NCBI GenBank assembly: GCA_016707895.1
Contig: JADJGV010000019.1
Location: 1 to 64,000, forward strand
Source: Myxococcales bacterium
GTDB lineage: Bacteria; Myxococcota_A; Polyangia; Haliangiales; Haliangiaceae
Direction: 5' to 3'
DNA: 64,000 nucleotides
The translations under genes were made by a program, and so were the position numbers. Positions 16,998 to 26,096 of the stretch are shown in pieces. Position 1 is the first letter of the stretch. Every line of letters starts with the position of its first letter. The notes under the pieces are model-generated. The model worked only from the letters and a program-made list of their open reading frames with translations. It searched no databases and had not been told where the DNA came from.

Positions 16998-17987
16998 ATG
17001 CCACCCACGATCGCCGCCTCGGTGGTGGCGCGCGCCGCCGAGGTGGCGATCGCCGACGGGCTGTCGCCGCGCGCGGTCGCGGCGCTGCTCGGCCGACCGC
17101 TGGCGGCGCTGACGACCGACGCCCGCGTACCGGTCGACGCCATGTTCGCGCTGTTCGCCGCGGCGCTGCGCCACGGCCGCGACCCGGCGTTCCCGTTGCG
17201 GGTGGCGCGGGCGGTCCGTCCCGACGACTACGCGGCGCTCGGCTTCGCGCTCGAGCGCGCCGCCACCGCGGACGAGGCGTTCACGCGCCTGGTGCGCTAC
17301 GGCCACGCGATCAGCGACTCGGGCGGCTGGCAGCGGGTCGACGGCAGCGACGGCCTCGAGCTGCGCTGGGTGCGAGCCGGCCGCCGCACGCTCGGCCACC
17401 GCGCCGCCAACGAGTGCGCCGTCGCCGAGCTGCTCGGCGGGCTGCGGCGAGCACTCGGGCCGACGATCCGGCCGGTGGCCACCCACTTCCGCCACGCCGC
17501 GCCGGGGGACGCGCGCGCGCACGCCGCGTGGTTCGGGCAGATCCGGTGGGGGTCGACCTGGGACGGCGTCGTCTTGCCGCGCGCGATCGGCACCGCGCGG
17601 CCGCCCGCCGGCGACGCCGCCTTGTCGCGGTTCTTCGAGGACCTGCTGCGGCGCCAGGCCGACCCGCGGCGCGCCGCGCTGTCGGCCCGGGTGCGCGAAC
17701 AGCTCGTGGCCGACTTGCCGGCCGGCATCCCGTCGGCGCGCGACCTGGCGCAGCGGCTGGGGCTGTCGGAGCGGTCGCTCCGCCGCGGACTCGCCACCGA
17801 GGGCCACAGCTACCGGGCGCTCGTCGACGACCACCGCCAGGTCTGCGCCCACGATCTGCGCGCGGCCGGCAAGCCCGCCACCGAGGTCGCGTTCCTCCTC
17901 GGCTTCTCCGACACGTCGGCGTTCTCGCGCGCCTACCGCCGCTGGTACGGCACGAGCTGGCGGGCGACCGCCGCGCGGCCGCGCTGA
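16998..17987 (+). CDS. AraC family transcriptional regulator (Arabinose_bd N-terminal type)
   Basis: This 329-residue protein has an N-terminal part (about 20-210) with the OruR/ArgR-like layout of the Arabinose_bd family: VPVDAMFALFAAALRHGRDPAFPLRVARAV, then LGFALERAATADEAFTRLVRY. The C-terminal about 100 residues hold two helix-turn-helix units: PSARDLAQRLGLSERSLRRGLATEG and PATEVAFLLGFSDTSAFSRAYRRW, the AraC signature. I choose ATG 16998 because TACGAT (16985-16990) forms a -10 element 7 bases before it and overlaps the alternative ATG at 16989. It probably controls the neighbouring outer-membrane protein. Confidence 0.9.
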   Translation: MPPTIAASVVARAAEVAIADGLSPRAVAALLGRPLAALTTDARVPVDAMFALFAAALRHGRDPAFPLRVARAVRPDDYAALGFALERAATADEAFTRLVRYGHAISDSGGWQRVDGSDGLELRWVRAGRRTLGHRAANECAVAELLGGLRRALGPTIRPVATHFRHAAPGDARAHAAWFGQIRWGSTWDGVVLPRAIGTARPPAGDAALSRFFEDLLRRQADPRRAALSARVREQLVADLPAGIPSARDLAQRLGLSERSLRRGLATEGHSYRALVDDHRQVCAHDLRAAGKPATEVAFLLGFSDTSAFSRAYRRWYGTSWRATAARPR

Positions 17988-18017
17988 CGCCGCGCGACGC
18001 GACCGGCGCCGGGCCGG

Positions 18018-19247
18018 TCACCGCGCGATCGGCAGCGGCACCCGCGCGATCACGATGTCCTCGAGCGTCGCCGGATCGCCGCCCATGAACACCCGCTCGC
18101 GGTTGCGGCGCGCCATGAACACCAGGCCGCCGTCGACGATCACGCCGGTGGTCGGGTTGTCGACGATCGGCGACGCCGACTCGAGGATCTCGACGCCGGC
18201 GGGCGGCGCGAGCCGGACCCGGACCACGCGGGGCCGGCCGACCGCGTTCTGGATCCCGATCAGCGCGCCGCCGTGGACGTACAGCCCGTCGATGCCCGCC
18301 AGGTTGGGCGCGCCCGCGGGCAGCGGCACCGGCGCGATCCGCCGGGTCGCCACGTCGACCGCCACGATCCCGCGCCACGTCGCCACGTACACGGTCGCGC
18401 CGTCGGCGCCCACCGCCACGCCGTTGGGGCCGACCACCGCGCCGGCGGCGACGAACGGCTCGAGCCGCCCGGCGGCGCCGGTGACCCACACCGCGTCGCC
18501 CGCCGAGTCGGTGACCACCGCCCGGCCGTCGGGCAAGACCGCCACGTCGTTGAGCAGCGACGGCGCCGGCAGCTCGAACCGCGCCACCAGCGCGCCGGTG
18601 GCCAGCGCGAAGGCGTGCAGCCGCGACACCCCGGCCGGCGTGTCGTCGGCGCGCTCCATGAACGGCGCCGCCGCGCTCGCCACCCACAGCACGCCGCGGG
18701 CGCGATCGACGCGCAACCCCAGCGTGGCCAGCAGGCCATCCTGCGCCGGCGCCACCAGGTCGCGGGTCGTGCCGTCGGCCGCCACCCGCACGACCTTCCG
18801 CTTGCGGCCGCTGCTGAGCAGCAGCTCGCCCGTCGCCGGATCGACCTCCATCCCCTCGGGCAGCAGATCGCGCTCGCCGACCCGCAGCACCTCGCGCGCC
18901 GCGTCGACCCGGACCCAGCGCCGCTCGACGGCCGCCCGCGCCGCCGCGAACCGCGGCGCCGCCCGCGCCCGCAGCTGCTCGAAGTCGGCGGGATCGAGGC
19001 CCGCGTCCCACGGCGTCGCCGCGAGCCGCGCCAGCCAGCCGAGCGCGCCGTCGACGTCGCCGGCCCGGTCGCTCATCATCGCCAGCGCGTACAGCACCGC
19101 GCCGTCACCGGGCCGTGCGCGCAGCTCGGCCTCGAGCGCCGCGATCGCGTCGGCGCCCGGCGCGGCCGGGGCGGCGCCGCGCCCACAGCCGACGGCGCAC
19201 GCGACCGCCACCAGCCCCGCCAGACGCGCTGCGCGGGGGCCCCTCAC
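18018..19247 (-). CDS. Lipoprotein with helical (TPR-like) N-terminus and SMP-30/NHL-type beta-propeller
   Basis: This 409-residue protein has a GTG start and a signal ending in CAVGC (lipobox). Residues about 25-115 are Ala-rich helices resembling tetratricopeptide units (LEAELRARPGDGAVLYALAM). From about 130 on, repeated blades are seen: PEGMEVDPATGELLLSSG, LLNDVAVLPDGRAVVTDSAG, GPNGVAVGADGATVYVATW and LAGIDGLYVHGGALIGIQN, typical of SMP-30/gluconolactonase or NHL propellers. Metal-binding residues of true lactonases cannot be assigned with confidence. It overlaps the adenosine deaminase stop by GTGA, indicating coupled translation. Confidence 0.8.
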   Translation of the reverse strand: MRGPRAARLAGLVAVACAVGCGRGAAPAAPGADAIAALEAELRARPGDGAVLYALAMMSDRAGDVDGALGWLARLAATPWDAGLDPADFEQLRARAAPRFAAARAAVERRWVRVDAAREVLRVGERDLLPEGMEVDPATGELLLSSGRKRKVVRVAADGTTRDLVAPAQDGLLATLGLRVDRARGVLWVASAAAPFMERADDTPAGVSRLHAFALATGALVARFELPAPSLLNDVAVLPDGRAVVTDSAGDAVWVTGAAGRLEPFVAAGAVVGPNGVAVGADGATVYVATWRGIVAVDVATRRIAPVPLPAGAPNLAGIDGLYVHGGALIGIQNAVGRPRVVRVRLAPPAGVEILESASPIVDNPTTGVIVDGGLVFMARRNRERVFMGGDPATLEDIVIARVPLPIAR

Positions 19248-20911
19248 GGCGCCGGCTGCGCCTGCTCGAAGGCCAGGAACCGCTGCTCGAGCTTCCACTG
19301 CAGGCGCGCGCGCTCGCTGCCGGCGAGGTGCTCCTGGCACGCGGCCGACGCCGCGCCGCCCACGATCCCGCCGGCGCACGCCGCCACCGGCGTCGCGGTC
19401 GCGACCGACGTCCACAGGCTCGGGCCCGGCAAGAACGCGTGCTGGAGGCTGTCGCGGGCCATGGTCTTGAGCTGGCGGTAGCCGAGGTGCTGCTCGAGCG
19501 CGGCCTTCTTGTACTCGCCGGCCAGGCTCGAGCGCGACACCCCCTGATCGTCGGTGGCCAGCGCCACCGGCACGCCGTGGGCCAGGTACTGCGCCAGCGG
19601 GTGGGCGGCGCCGCGCACCTCGAGGATCTGATCGTTGCTGCTCAGGCACACCTCGACCAGCACGTCGCGCGCCGCCAGCTCGTCGAGCAGCGCGGCCGGA
19701 TCGGTCTCGGACATGACGTCGACGCCGTGGCCGATGCGGGCGGCGTGGCCGACCTGCACCGCGCGGCGGATGTGGAAGGTGTTGGCGGTGCTGCCCGGCG
19801 GCAGGTACGCCGCGGTGAGCTCGCCGGCGTGCAGCGTGATCTGCAGCGGGCTCAGCCCGGGCTCGGTGTAGCGGCGGTACAGGAAGTCGAGCATCGCCAT
19901 GTGCAGCTCGTAGTTGCTGATCGCCGCCGGGTCGTCCTCGGGCGACGACAGGTTGGCGCCGACGATCAGCCCGGTCTGGCGCGCCATCTCGAACGCGCCG
20001 ACCAGCTGGCCGAAGATCTGATCGTTGGCGCCGGTCCGCGACACCTGCGCGACGAACCGCAGCTCGACCCGGCACGGCGGCGACGGGCTGAGATCGTCGC
20101 AGGCCAGCACCGTCCGGTAGCCGTCGTGGGCCGCGGTCACCACCGCGACGTCGGCCGTGACCCGCGCCGCGAACTGCGGATCGGCGGTCAGGGTCGCATA
20201 GAACGCCGGCAGGTCGGCGGCGGTCAGCGTGCCGGTCCAGTCGGCCGCGGCCAGCGTGCCGACGTTGCGCCCGAGGTTGAACATCGTCTCGACGTACAGC
20301 TGGTTCTCGCTGGCCGCGCGGGTGACCACGTCGGCCAGCTCCTCGTCGCGGTGGGCGCCGGCCACCACGCCGAACTTGCCGAACGTCGCGAAGAAGTGAT
20401 CGTGGCCGGTCTCGGCGCCGGCCATGAAGCCCTCCATCGACCACGCCCGCACGATCTGATCGAAGAAGCTGCCCGACGCCGGCGCCGGCTGGGTGCTGGC
20501 CGAGCAGCTGCTCGCCGCCACCGCCGCGAACGTCGTGGTGTTGATGCAGACGCCGTCGGCCCGGGCCCAGTCGAGGTAGGTCTCGGCGTAGACCGCGCCG
20601 CTCAGGTGCTGGTGCAGGTCGCCGCCCTTGGGCACCGCCGCCAGGAACGCGTCGAGCGCCGCCGGGTCGCCGAGGATCGCGTCGAAGCGATCCGCCGCCC
20701 GCTGCTCGCAGGCCGCCGGCGTCGCGCAGGCCGTCGCCGCGTCCGCCCCGACGTCGGCGTCGACCTCCCCGGCCGCGTCGATCGCCACCGCGCCATCGAT
20801 CGCGGCGGCGTCGACCGCCGGCTCGACCGGCGCCGGATCGCTGCAACCCGCGATCACCGCCGCCAACGCCACGAGGCCGGACGCGCACACCAGACGGACG
20901 CCTGCGATCAT
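19244..20911 (-). CDS. Secreted adenosine deaminase (ADGF/CECR1-like) lipoprotein
   Basis: This 555-residue protein has a signal ending in VIAGC (lipobox), then an (I/V)DA-rich linker. The catalytic domain carries the adenosine/AMP deaminase set: KGGDLHQHLSGAV (HxH zinc ligands) at about 93-105, LHAGE (His ligand and general acid) at about 350, IGHGVDV with the catalytic His at about 385, and LATDDQGV with the two Asp near about 450. The presence of all of these suggests an active purine deaminase facing the periplasm or exterior, which would help scavenge nucleosides. TAGGTT ends 6 bases before the ATG. It is coupled to the beta-propeller lipoprotein downstream. Confidence 0.88.
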   Translation of the reverse strand: MIAGVRLVCASGLVALAAVIAGCSDPAPVEPAVDAAAIDGAVAIDAAGEVDADVGADAATACATPAACEQRAADRFDAILGDPAALDAFLAAVPKGGDLHQHLSGAVYAETYLDWARADGVCINTTTFAAVAASSCSASTQPAPASGSFFDQIVRAWSMEGFMAGAETGHDHFFATFGKFGVVAGAHRDEELADVVTRAASENQLYVETMFNLGRNVGTLAAADWTGTLTAADLPAFYATLTADPQFAARVTADVAVVTAAHDGYRTVLACDDLSPSPPCRVELRFVAQVSRTGANDQIFGQLVGAFEMARQTGLIVGANLSSPEDDPAAISNYELHMAMLDFLYRRYTEPGLSPLQITLHAGELTAAYLPPGSTANTFHIRRAVQVGHAARIGHGVDVMSETDPAALLDELAARDVLVEVCLSSNDQILEVRGAAHPLAQYLAHGVPVALATDDQGVSRSSLAGEYKKAALEQHLGYRQLKTMARDSLQHAFLPGPSLWTSVATATPVAACAGGIVGGAASAACQEHLAGSERARLQWKLEQRFLAFEQAQPAP

Positions 20912-20972
20912 CGGCGGAACCTACACAGCCCGCGGGCCGCGGGGAAGCGGGTTCAGCCAGCCGTGCCGCGCC

Positions 20973-21404
20973 TCACCGCGCCGGCGCCGCGTCCGCGATC
21001 CGCTCCCAGCGGATGCGGGCCTCGAGCGACGGCGTGGTCGCGGTGCCCTCGAGGCGCGCGCGGTCACGGCTGAGGGTCAGCCGGTAGCGCACGGGGAACG
21101 ACGTCGTCTGGGTGAAGGTCAGCACGCCGCCGCGGTAGGCGACCTCCGAGATCGGGTGAGCGTTCCCGACCGGCGACACCGTGACGCCGCCGCGGCCGTC
21201 GACGTCGATCCGGTACTCGTCGTGGTAGTCGAGGTCGCCGGGCTCGCCCCAGAACTCGCGCCAGTCGCCGGCGATGGTCCCCGGCTGCCGCCGGATCGTC
21301 GTCGGGCCCTCGCCGCTGACGATCCGGTTGCTCGGCGCGACCGGCGCCGCCGGGGCGGGCGCGCAGTGGCACGCGAACAGGGCCAGGATGAGCAGCCGAC
21401 GCAT
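20973..21404 (-). CDS. Small putative lipoprotein
   Basis: This 143-residue protein has a short signal ending in ALFACHC, giving two possible lipobox cysteines (Cys12 and Cys14). The mature part is beta-rich with Trp/Glu/Asp clusters (DWREFWGEPGDLDYHDEYRI) and a VRYRLTLSRDRARLEG strand pair, suggesting a small lipocalin-like or immunity-like fold. This is uncertain. The ATG at 21404 lies 7 bases after TAGCCT. It is divergent from the kelch lipoprotein, with 40 bases between starts that must hold both promoters. Confidence 0.68.
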   Translation of the reverse strand: MRRLLILALFACHCAPAPAAPVAPSNRIVSGEGPTTIRRQPGTIAGDWREFWGEPGDLDYHDEYRIDVDGRGGVTVSPVGNAHPISEVAYRGGVLTFTQTTSFPVRYRLTLSRDRARLEGTATTPSLEARIRWERIADAAPAR

Positions 21405-21444
21405 CCCCCCAAGGCTACCGCAGGCCGTCGTGTACAGTCCCTCG

Positions 21445-22446
21445 ATGATGCGCGCGACGTGGGCCGTCTGGCTCGTCCTCGGTGGGTGCGGCGGCGCTGG
21501 CGACGGAGACGCGCCCGACGCGGCGCCCCCGGACGGCCCGCTCGCAGCGTGCACGCCGACTGGCGGCTGGGCGAGCGCGCCGGCCTTGCCGGCCGGGCCG
21601 ACGCAGGAGACCGCGACGGTCGCGGTCGGCGGCAAGGTGTACGTGATCGGCGGGTTCAACGGCACGGCCGGCGTCGTGCGGAGCGTCCAGATCTACGACA
21701 CCGCCACGTGCACCTGGTCGCTGGGTCCGGAGCTGCCCATGGCGGTGCACCACGCGAACGTGGCCGAGGTGGGTGGGACGATCTACGTGCTGGGGGCGAT
21801 GACGACCCTCAACTTCCGCGCGATCGGCGACGGCTGGGCGTGGAACCCCGCGACGGACGCAGCGTGGACGGCGCGGGCCTCGATGCCGACGGGCACCGAG
21901 CGCGGCTCGGCGATCGTCGGCGTGATCGGCGGCCGGGTCATCCTGGCGGGCGGGCTGCGCGGCGGCGCCGTGGCCGACGTGGCGGCGTTCGATCCGGCCA
22001 CCGACACCTGGGACACCGCGCTGCCGCCGTTGCCCCAGCCGCGCGACCACGCCTGCGGCGGTGTCGTCGGCGGCAAGCTGTACGTCGCGGGGGGCCGGCG
22101 TGGCACCGTCGGCGCGATCGCCGGCGACGTGTTCGAGTACACGCCCGGCGGCGGGTGGGGCGCGCGCGCGGCGATGCCGACGCCCCGGGGCGGCACGGCG
22201 TGCGGCGTGATCGCCGACCGGCTGATCGTCGTCGGCGGCGAGGGGAACCCGGCCGCGCCATCGGGCGTGTTCCCCGAGGTCGAGGCCTTCACCCCGGCGA
22301 CGAACGCCTGGGAGGCCCTCGCGCCGATGCCGGTCCCGCGGCACGGAATGGGCGCCGCGGCGTGGGACGGTCGGCTCTACGTCCCCGGCGGCGCGACCCG
22401 CGAGGCCTTCGGCGCGGTCGACGTCCACGAGGTGTTCACGCCGTAG
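21445..22446 (+). CDS. Kelch-repeat beta-propeller lipoprotein
   Basis: This 333-residue protein has a signal ending in VLGGC (lipobox). At least five kelch units are visible, each with the paired-glycine and aromatic pattern: VGGKVYVIGGFNG, VGGTIYVLGAM, IGGRVILAGGLRGG, VGGKLYVAGGRRG and WDGRLYVPGGATR. This predicts a single propeller anchored to the envelope, probably for protein or glycan binding. TACAGT ends 6 bases before the first ATG of an ATGATG pair, so the transcript would be leaderless. Confidence 0.88.
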   Translation: MMRATWAVWLVLGGCGGAGDGDAPDAAPPDGPLAACTPTGGWASAPALPAGPTQETATVAVGGKVYVIGGFNGTAGVVRSVQIYDTATCTWSLGPELPMAVHHANVAEVGGTIYVLGAMTTLNFRAIGDGWAWNPATDAAWTARASMPTGTERGSAIVGVIGGRVILAGGLRGGAVADVAAFDPATDTWDTALPPLPQPRDHACGGVVGGKLYVAGGRRGTVGAIAGDVFEYTPGGGWGARAAMPTPRGGTACGVIADRLIVVGGEGNPAAPSGVFPEVEAFTPATNAWEALAPMPVPRHGMGAAAWDGRLYVPGGATREAFGAVDVHEVFTP

Positions 22447-22556
22447 CGCCGCGCCCGCCGCCGCTGACGCGCGCCGGGGGCCGCGGCGGCGCCGCGGGGG
22501 CCAGCTGGCCCGCGTACCACCCCGCGCCCCGACTCACCACGCGCGGTCCACAGGCC

Positions 22557-22999
<443 letters not shown>

Positions 23000-23001
23000 C
23001 G

Positions 23002-23142
23002 GCCCACCGGCGCCCGGCCCAGCTCGCCGGCCACCTCGCGCCGGACGACCGCAGCCCGCCGCGCTGGGCCACTGGCACCTACGTCCCGACCGCCGACGAG
23101 CTCGCCGCGCTGGCACCCGCCGCGGCGCTACCGCCGCCGTAG
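23002..23142 (+). pseudogene. Possible 3' end of a disrupted gene
   Basis: The 46 codons before TAG 23140-23142 read as ordinary protein: a helix-forming start, then RWATGTYVPTADELAALAP. They have normal composition, unlike the block to their left. The upstream part of the gene is lost in or replaced by the homopolymer block. I do not recognise the family. Confidence 0.35.
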
Positions 23143-23254
23143 CCCGCCCCGCGGCACGGGACGATCCGATCGCGCGCCGATCGCCGCTCGCGACCCGCGC
23201 CGTCCCCGCTCACCCCAGCGGAGGGTTGGCCGCAGCGCGGCAGGCGGCGCTCGG

Positions 23255-24652
23255 TCACCCGCGCCGGAACAGCTCGCGCGCGGTGACGACGGCCACGTCC
23301 CCGACGGCGCGGACGCGGGGCGGCGCATCGGGGACGAACAGGGCGCGCGTGACCAGGTGGCGCGCGAACCGCGCCGGCAGGATCGGCGGCGGTCGGCTCG
23401 CGAGCGCCGCCGCCTGGGCGCGCAGATCGCCGCCCGCGAGCTTCGCCTCGCCGAACAGCAGCCGGCGTTCGGCGACGTCCTCGGCGACCACGTCCCACTC
23501 CGGTGCCGCGCCGCTCCACCACCGCGCGCCGGGCTTCCAGTCGCCGGCGGCGCCGAGGCGCGGGTGTGCGAGCGCCGGCAGGCGCTGCCGACACAGCTCC
23601 TCCCAGGTCGCGGCGACCAGCCCTGGCCAGTACCGCGCCAGGAGCGCCGCGCGGCTGCGCGCCGCACCGGTCACCAGCTCGCCTCGGTGCGGCGCCACGA
23701 CCCGGAACCACAGCCGCGTGAACGGATCGGCGATCCGGTACAGGCTGCGCTTGCTGGCCCGCGCCGACTCCCCGAACGGCACCTCGCGCTCGGCCAGCCC
23801 GAGCTCGATCAGCCGCGCGAGCGGGCGCGCCATCGAGGTCGCCGGGCGCCCGAGGCGACCAGCGATCTCGGACACGCGGTGCGCGCCAGCGCCGATCGCG
23901 TCGAGGACCGGCCGAACCTCCATCGCCGCCGGCACCTCCTCGAGCAGCAGCCGGTCCGGCTCGCGGTGCAGCGGTCCCTGCGGATCGAGCACGAGCCGCG
24001 CGATCGCCGCGGCCGTGTCGTCCCCATCGGTCGCCGCCAGCTCCCAGTAGCGCGGCACGCCACCCCACGCCGCGTAGAACTCGAGCTGGGCCCGCGGCGG
24101 CGCGGCGCCGATCGCGGCGCGGACGTAGTCGACCCCCAGCGCCCGCACCTCGAACAAGGCGCGCGCCCGGCCGTACAGCGGCGCCTCGCGGTCGAGCGCG
24201 AGGCCCTGCATCATGCGCTGGCTCGACCCGGCGACCGCGACCACCAGCCCCGCGGCCCGCGCCTCGTGATCGAGCCAGCGCTGCAGCACCGACGGCAGCT
24301 CGGGTGAGGTCGCGATCCAGTACGGCAGCTCGTCGAACACCACCGGGCCGCGCCAGCCCGCGTGCTGCGCCTCCTTGCTGAGCCGGCTCAACAGCCCGGA
24401 CCAATCGCGGTAGGTCACGTCGGCGAACCCCGGGAACCGGCCCGCCAGCGCCTCGGCCAGGTACCGCCGCTGCACCTCGGCCGCCGACTGGTCCGCCACG
24501 GCGTAGACGCCGTCGGTGCGCCGACACCACTCGACCAGCAGCCGGGTCTTGCCGATCCGCCGCCGCCCGAACACCACCGCCAGCCCGCCCTCGCGATCGC
24601 CGCTCAGCGCGGTCAGCCGCGCCAGCTCGTCGGTCCGATCGATGAACAACAT
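23255..24652 (-). CDS. AAA-type ATPase with C-terminal DUF234 nuclease-like domain
   Basis: This 465-residue protein starts MLFIDRTDELARL. FGRRRIGKTRLL at about 30 is the Walker A of the archaeal-type ATPase family. VVFDELPYW at about 110 is Walker B, and VAVAGSS is sensor-like. A winged-helix segment (HRVSEIAGRLGRPATSMARPLARL) comes next. The C-terminal part has EWDVV..LLFGEAK, the PD-(D/E)xK-like signature of DUF234. Family members are common in archaea and patchy in bacteria, and their role is unknown. Upstream in-frame ATGs exist at 24667 and 24682. I chose 24652 because family members begin with (M)FIDR, and because the repeat motif lies just upstream. Confidence 0.82.
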   Translation of the reverse strand: MLFIDRTDELARLTALSGDREGGLAVVFGRRRIGKTRLLVEWCRRTDGVYAVADQSAAEVQRRYLAEALAGRFPGFADVTYRDWSGLLSRLSKEAQHAGWRGPVVFDELPYWIATSPELPSVLQRWLDHEARAAGLVVAVAGSSQRMMQGLALDREAPLYGRARALFEVRALGVDYVRAAIGAAPPRAQLEFYAAWGGVPRYWELAATDGDDTAAAIARLVLDPQGPLHREPDRLLLEEVPAAMEVRPVLDAIGAGAHRVSEIAGRLGRPATSMARPLARLIELGLAEREVPFGESARASKRSLYRIADPFTRLWFRVVAPHRGELVTGAARSRAALLARYWPGLVAATWEELCRQRLPALAHPRLGAAGDWKPGARWWSGAAPEWDVVAEDVAERRLLFGEAKLAGGDLRAQAAALASRPPPILPARFARHLVTRALFVPDAPPRVRAVGDVAVVTARELFRRG

Positions 24653-24686
24653 TATGCCCAGCAGCATAATGCTTGTCCGCATAATG
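24650..24686. promoter_or_regulatory. Three copies of the octamer CATTATGC/GCATAATG at the ATPase start
   Basis: CATTATGC occurs at 24650-24657, and GCATAATG at 24664-24671 and 24679-24686. The last two copies are 15 bp apart and inverted relative to the first. The first overlaps the start codon of the ATPase gene. The AT-rich octamers stand out in a 73% GC setting. An autoregulatory operator is a reasonable guess. Confidence 0.5.
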
Positions 24687-24886
24687 TCTAGCCGTGGCGC
24701 GGCGCTCGGTCACGCCAGCTGGATCAGGCGCCCGCAGATTCGACGCGGCCCCAGGCGAGCTCGACGTGCCTTCGGGGCGGCTCTTCGTGGGCGACGTGGC
24801 CCAGCGGCCAGAAAGAAGAGTGCTACCCGCTGTCGATCCGCGGCCGGCCGGTTCGACCCAGGGGCGAACCCACAGAGGAATCGCCC

Positions 24887-25510
24887 ATGACCGACCTGAT
24901 CATCCAAGGCCCGCCCCAGAGCACGTACACCCGCACCGCCCGCATGGTGGCGATCGAGAAGGGCCTGCCCTACCGGCTCGAGCCGGTCGAGTTCAAGAGC
25001 CCGGCCCACCTGGCCCGCCACCCGTGGGGCAAGGTGCCGCTGCTCACCCACGGCGACGTCGACCTGATCGAGACGTCGGCCATCGCCCACTACCTCGACG
25101 CCATCGGCCCCGGGCCGGCGCTGGTGCCGACCAGCGCGCGCGCCCGCGCCGAGAACGAGAAGTGGATCTCGATCATCCACTGCTACGCGTACGCCGACCT
25201 GGTGACCAACTACCTGTTCCACTACATCTTCCCCAAGACCGCCGACAAGCAGCCCGACCGCGCGCTGATCGAGCGCGACGCGCCGGCGATGGCCCGCGAC
25301 CTCGCGCTGTTCGAGGCCGGGTTCCGCGGCGCCTGGCTGACCGGCCCGACGCTGGCGCTGGCCGACCTGTTCCTCGCGCCGATCCTCGCCTACGTCTCCG
25401 TGCTGCCCGAGGCCGCCGCCGTCCTCGAGAAGTCGCCCAACCTGCGCCGCTTCCTCGGCCAGCTCGCCACCCGCGAGAGCTTCACCGCGACCGTGCCGCC
25501 GCGGCCCTGA
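24887..25510 (+). CDS. Glutathione S-transferase family protein
   Basis: This 207-residue cytoplasmic protein has an N-terminal thioredoxin-like part (about 1-80). It contains the cis-Pro in GKVPLL and the glutathione-contact motif LIETSAIAHYLD. The C-terminal all-helical domain has LTGPTLALADLFLAPIL (the N-capping box of GSTs). The Ser at position 12 (PPQSTYTRT) may be the catalytic residue, as in theta/zeta-like bacterial enzymes. The start is supported by AGAGGAA about 9 bases upstream. The substrate is unknown. Confidence 0.9.
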   Translation: MTDLIIQGPPQSTYTRTARMVAIEKGLPYRLEPVEFKSPAHLARHPWGKVPLLTHGDVDLIETSAIAHYLDAIGPGPALVPTSARARAENEKWISIIHCYAYADLVTNYLFHYIFPKTADKQPDRALIERDAPAMARDLALFEAGFRGAWLTGPTLALADLFLAPILAYVSVLPEAAAVLEKSPNLRRFLGQLATRESFTATVPPRP

Positions 25511-25617
25511 CCGGCGCCTCGGCGACCGGCGCATCGCGTGAAACCCGGGGGACCGCGGCCCCCGGGCGCTCGCCGAAAACGGCACCGCCGCCACCGGAGG
25601 TGGTGCATGATCGCACC

Positions 25618-25845
25618 ATGCGACGCGCCATCCTGTTCGCGCTCATCCTGCTCAGCGCCTGTGGCAAGAAGGATCCCAAGGCGTGCAAGGAAGCGTGCGA
25701 CAAGACCCAGCGAGAGGCGCACAAGAAATGCGGGCCGACCGACGACCCCTCGATCACTGACGCGGCGAAGATCGCGCGCCTCACCTGTGCCATCGACACC
25801 TACGACGTGAACCTGGCATGCATGGCCAGGTGCGACGGCAAGTAG
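25618..25845 (+). CDS. Small cysteine-rich lipoprotein
   Basis: This is a 75-residue protein whose signal ends in LLSAC (lipobox at Cys18). The mature part has spaced cysteine pairs (CKEAC, KKC, LTC, LACMARC), so a small disulfide-bonded helical hairpin in the periplasm is likely. I do not recognise the family. It lies 107 bases after the GST gene on the same strand. Confidence 0.7.
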   Translation: MRRAILFALILLSACGKKDPKACKEACDKTQREAHKKCGPTDDPSITDAAKIARLTCAIDTYDVNLACMARCDGK

Positions 25846-26096
25846 CTGGCGGCCCGCCGCCTGGTCCGCGGACTCCGTGGGCGCCAGGTCGACGCGGTGG
25901 GGGCTGAGTGTGCGGAGCTGCCATGGGCGCCGCGGTTGGCGGGGATGAACTCGATCGCGGCGGCCTCGCCGAGTCGCGGCACGCGAAACCGTCGGGGTCC
26001 GCGGCGAAGCGGTAGCTGCGCCCGTCACGTGGGGCGGCCCTTGACCGGGCGGCGGGTTTCTTGTCAGGTCGGCGGCGCTCGCGAGCACCCATCATC
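25846..26096. other. Intergenic, nothing recognised
   Basis: No open frame with coding character, hairpin or repeat was identified in this 251-base gap between two lipoprotein genes. Confidence 0.5.
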
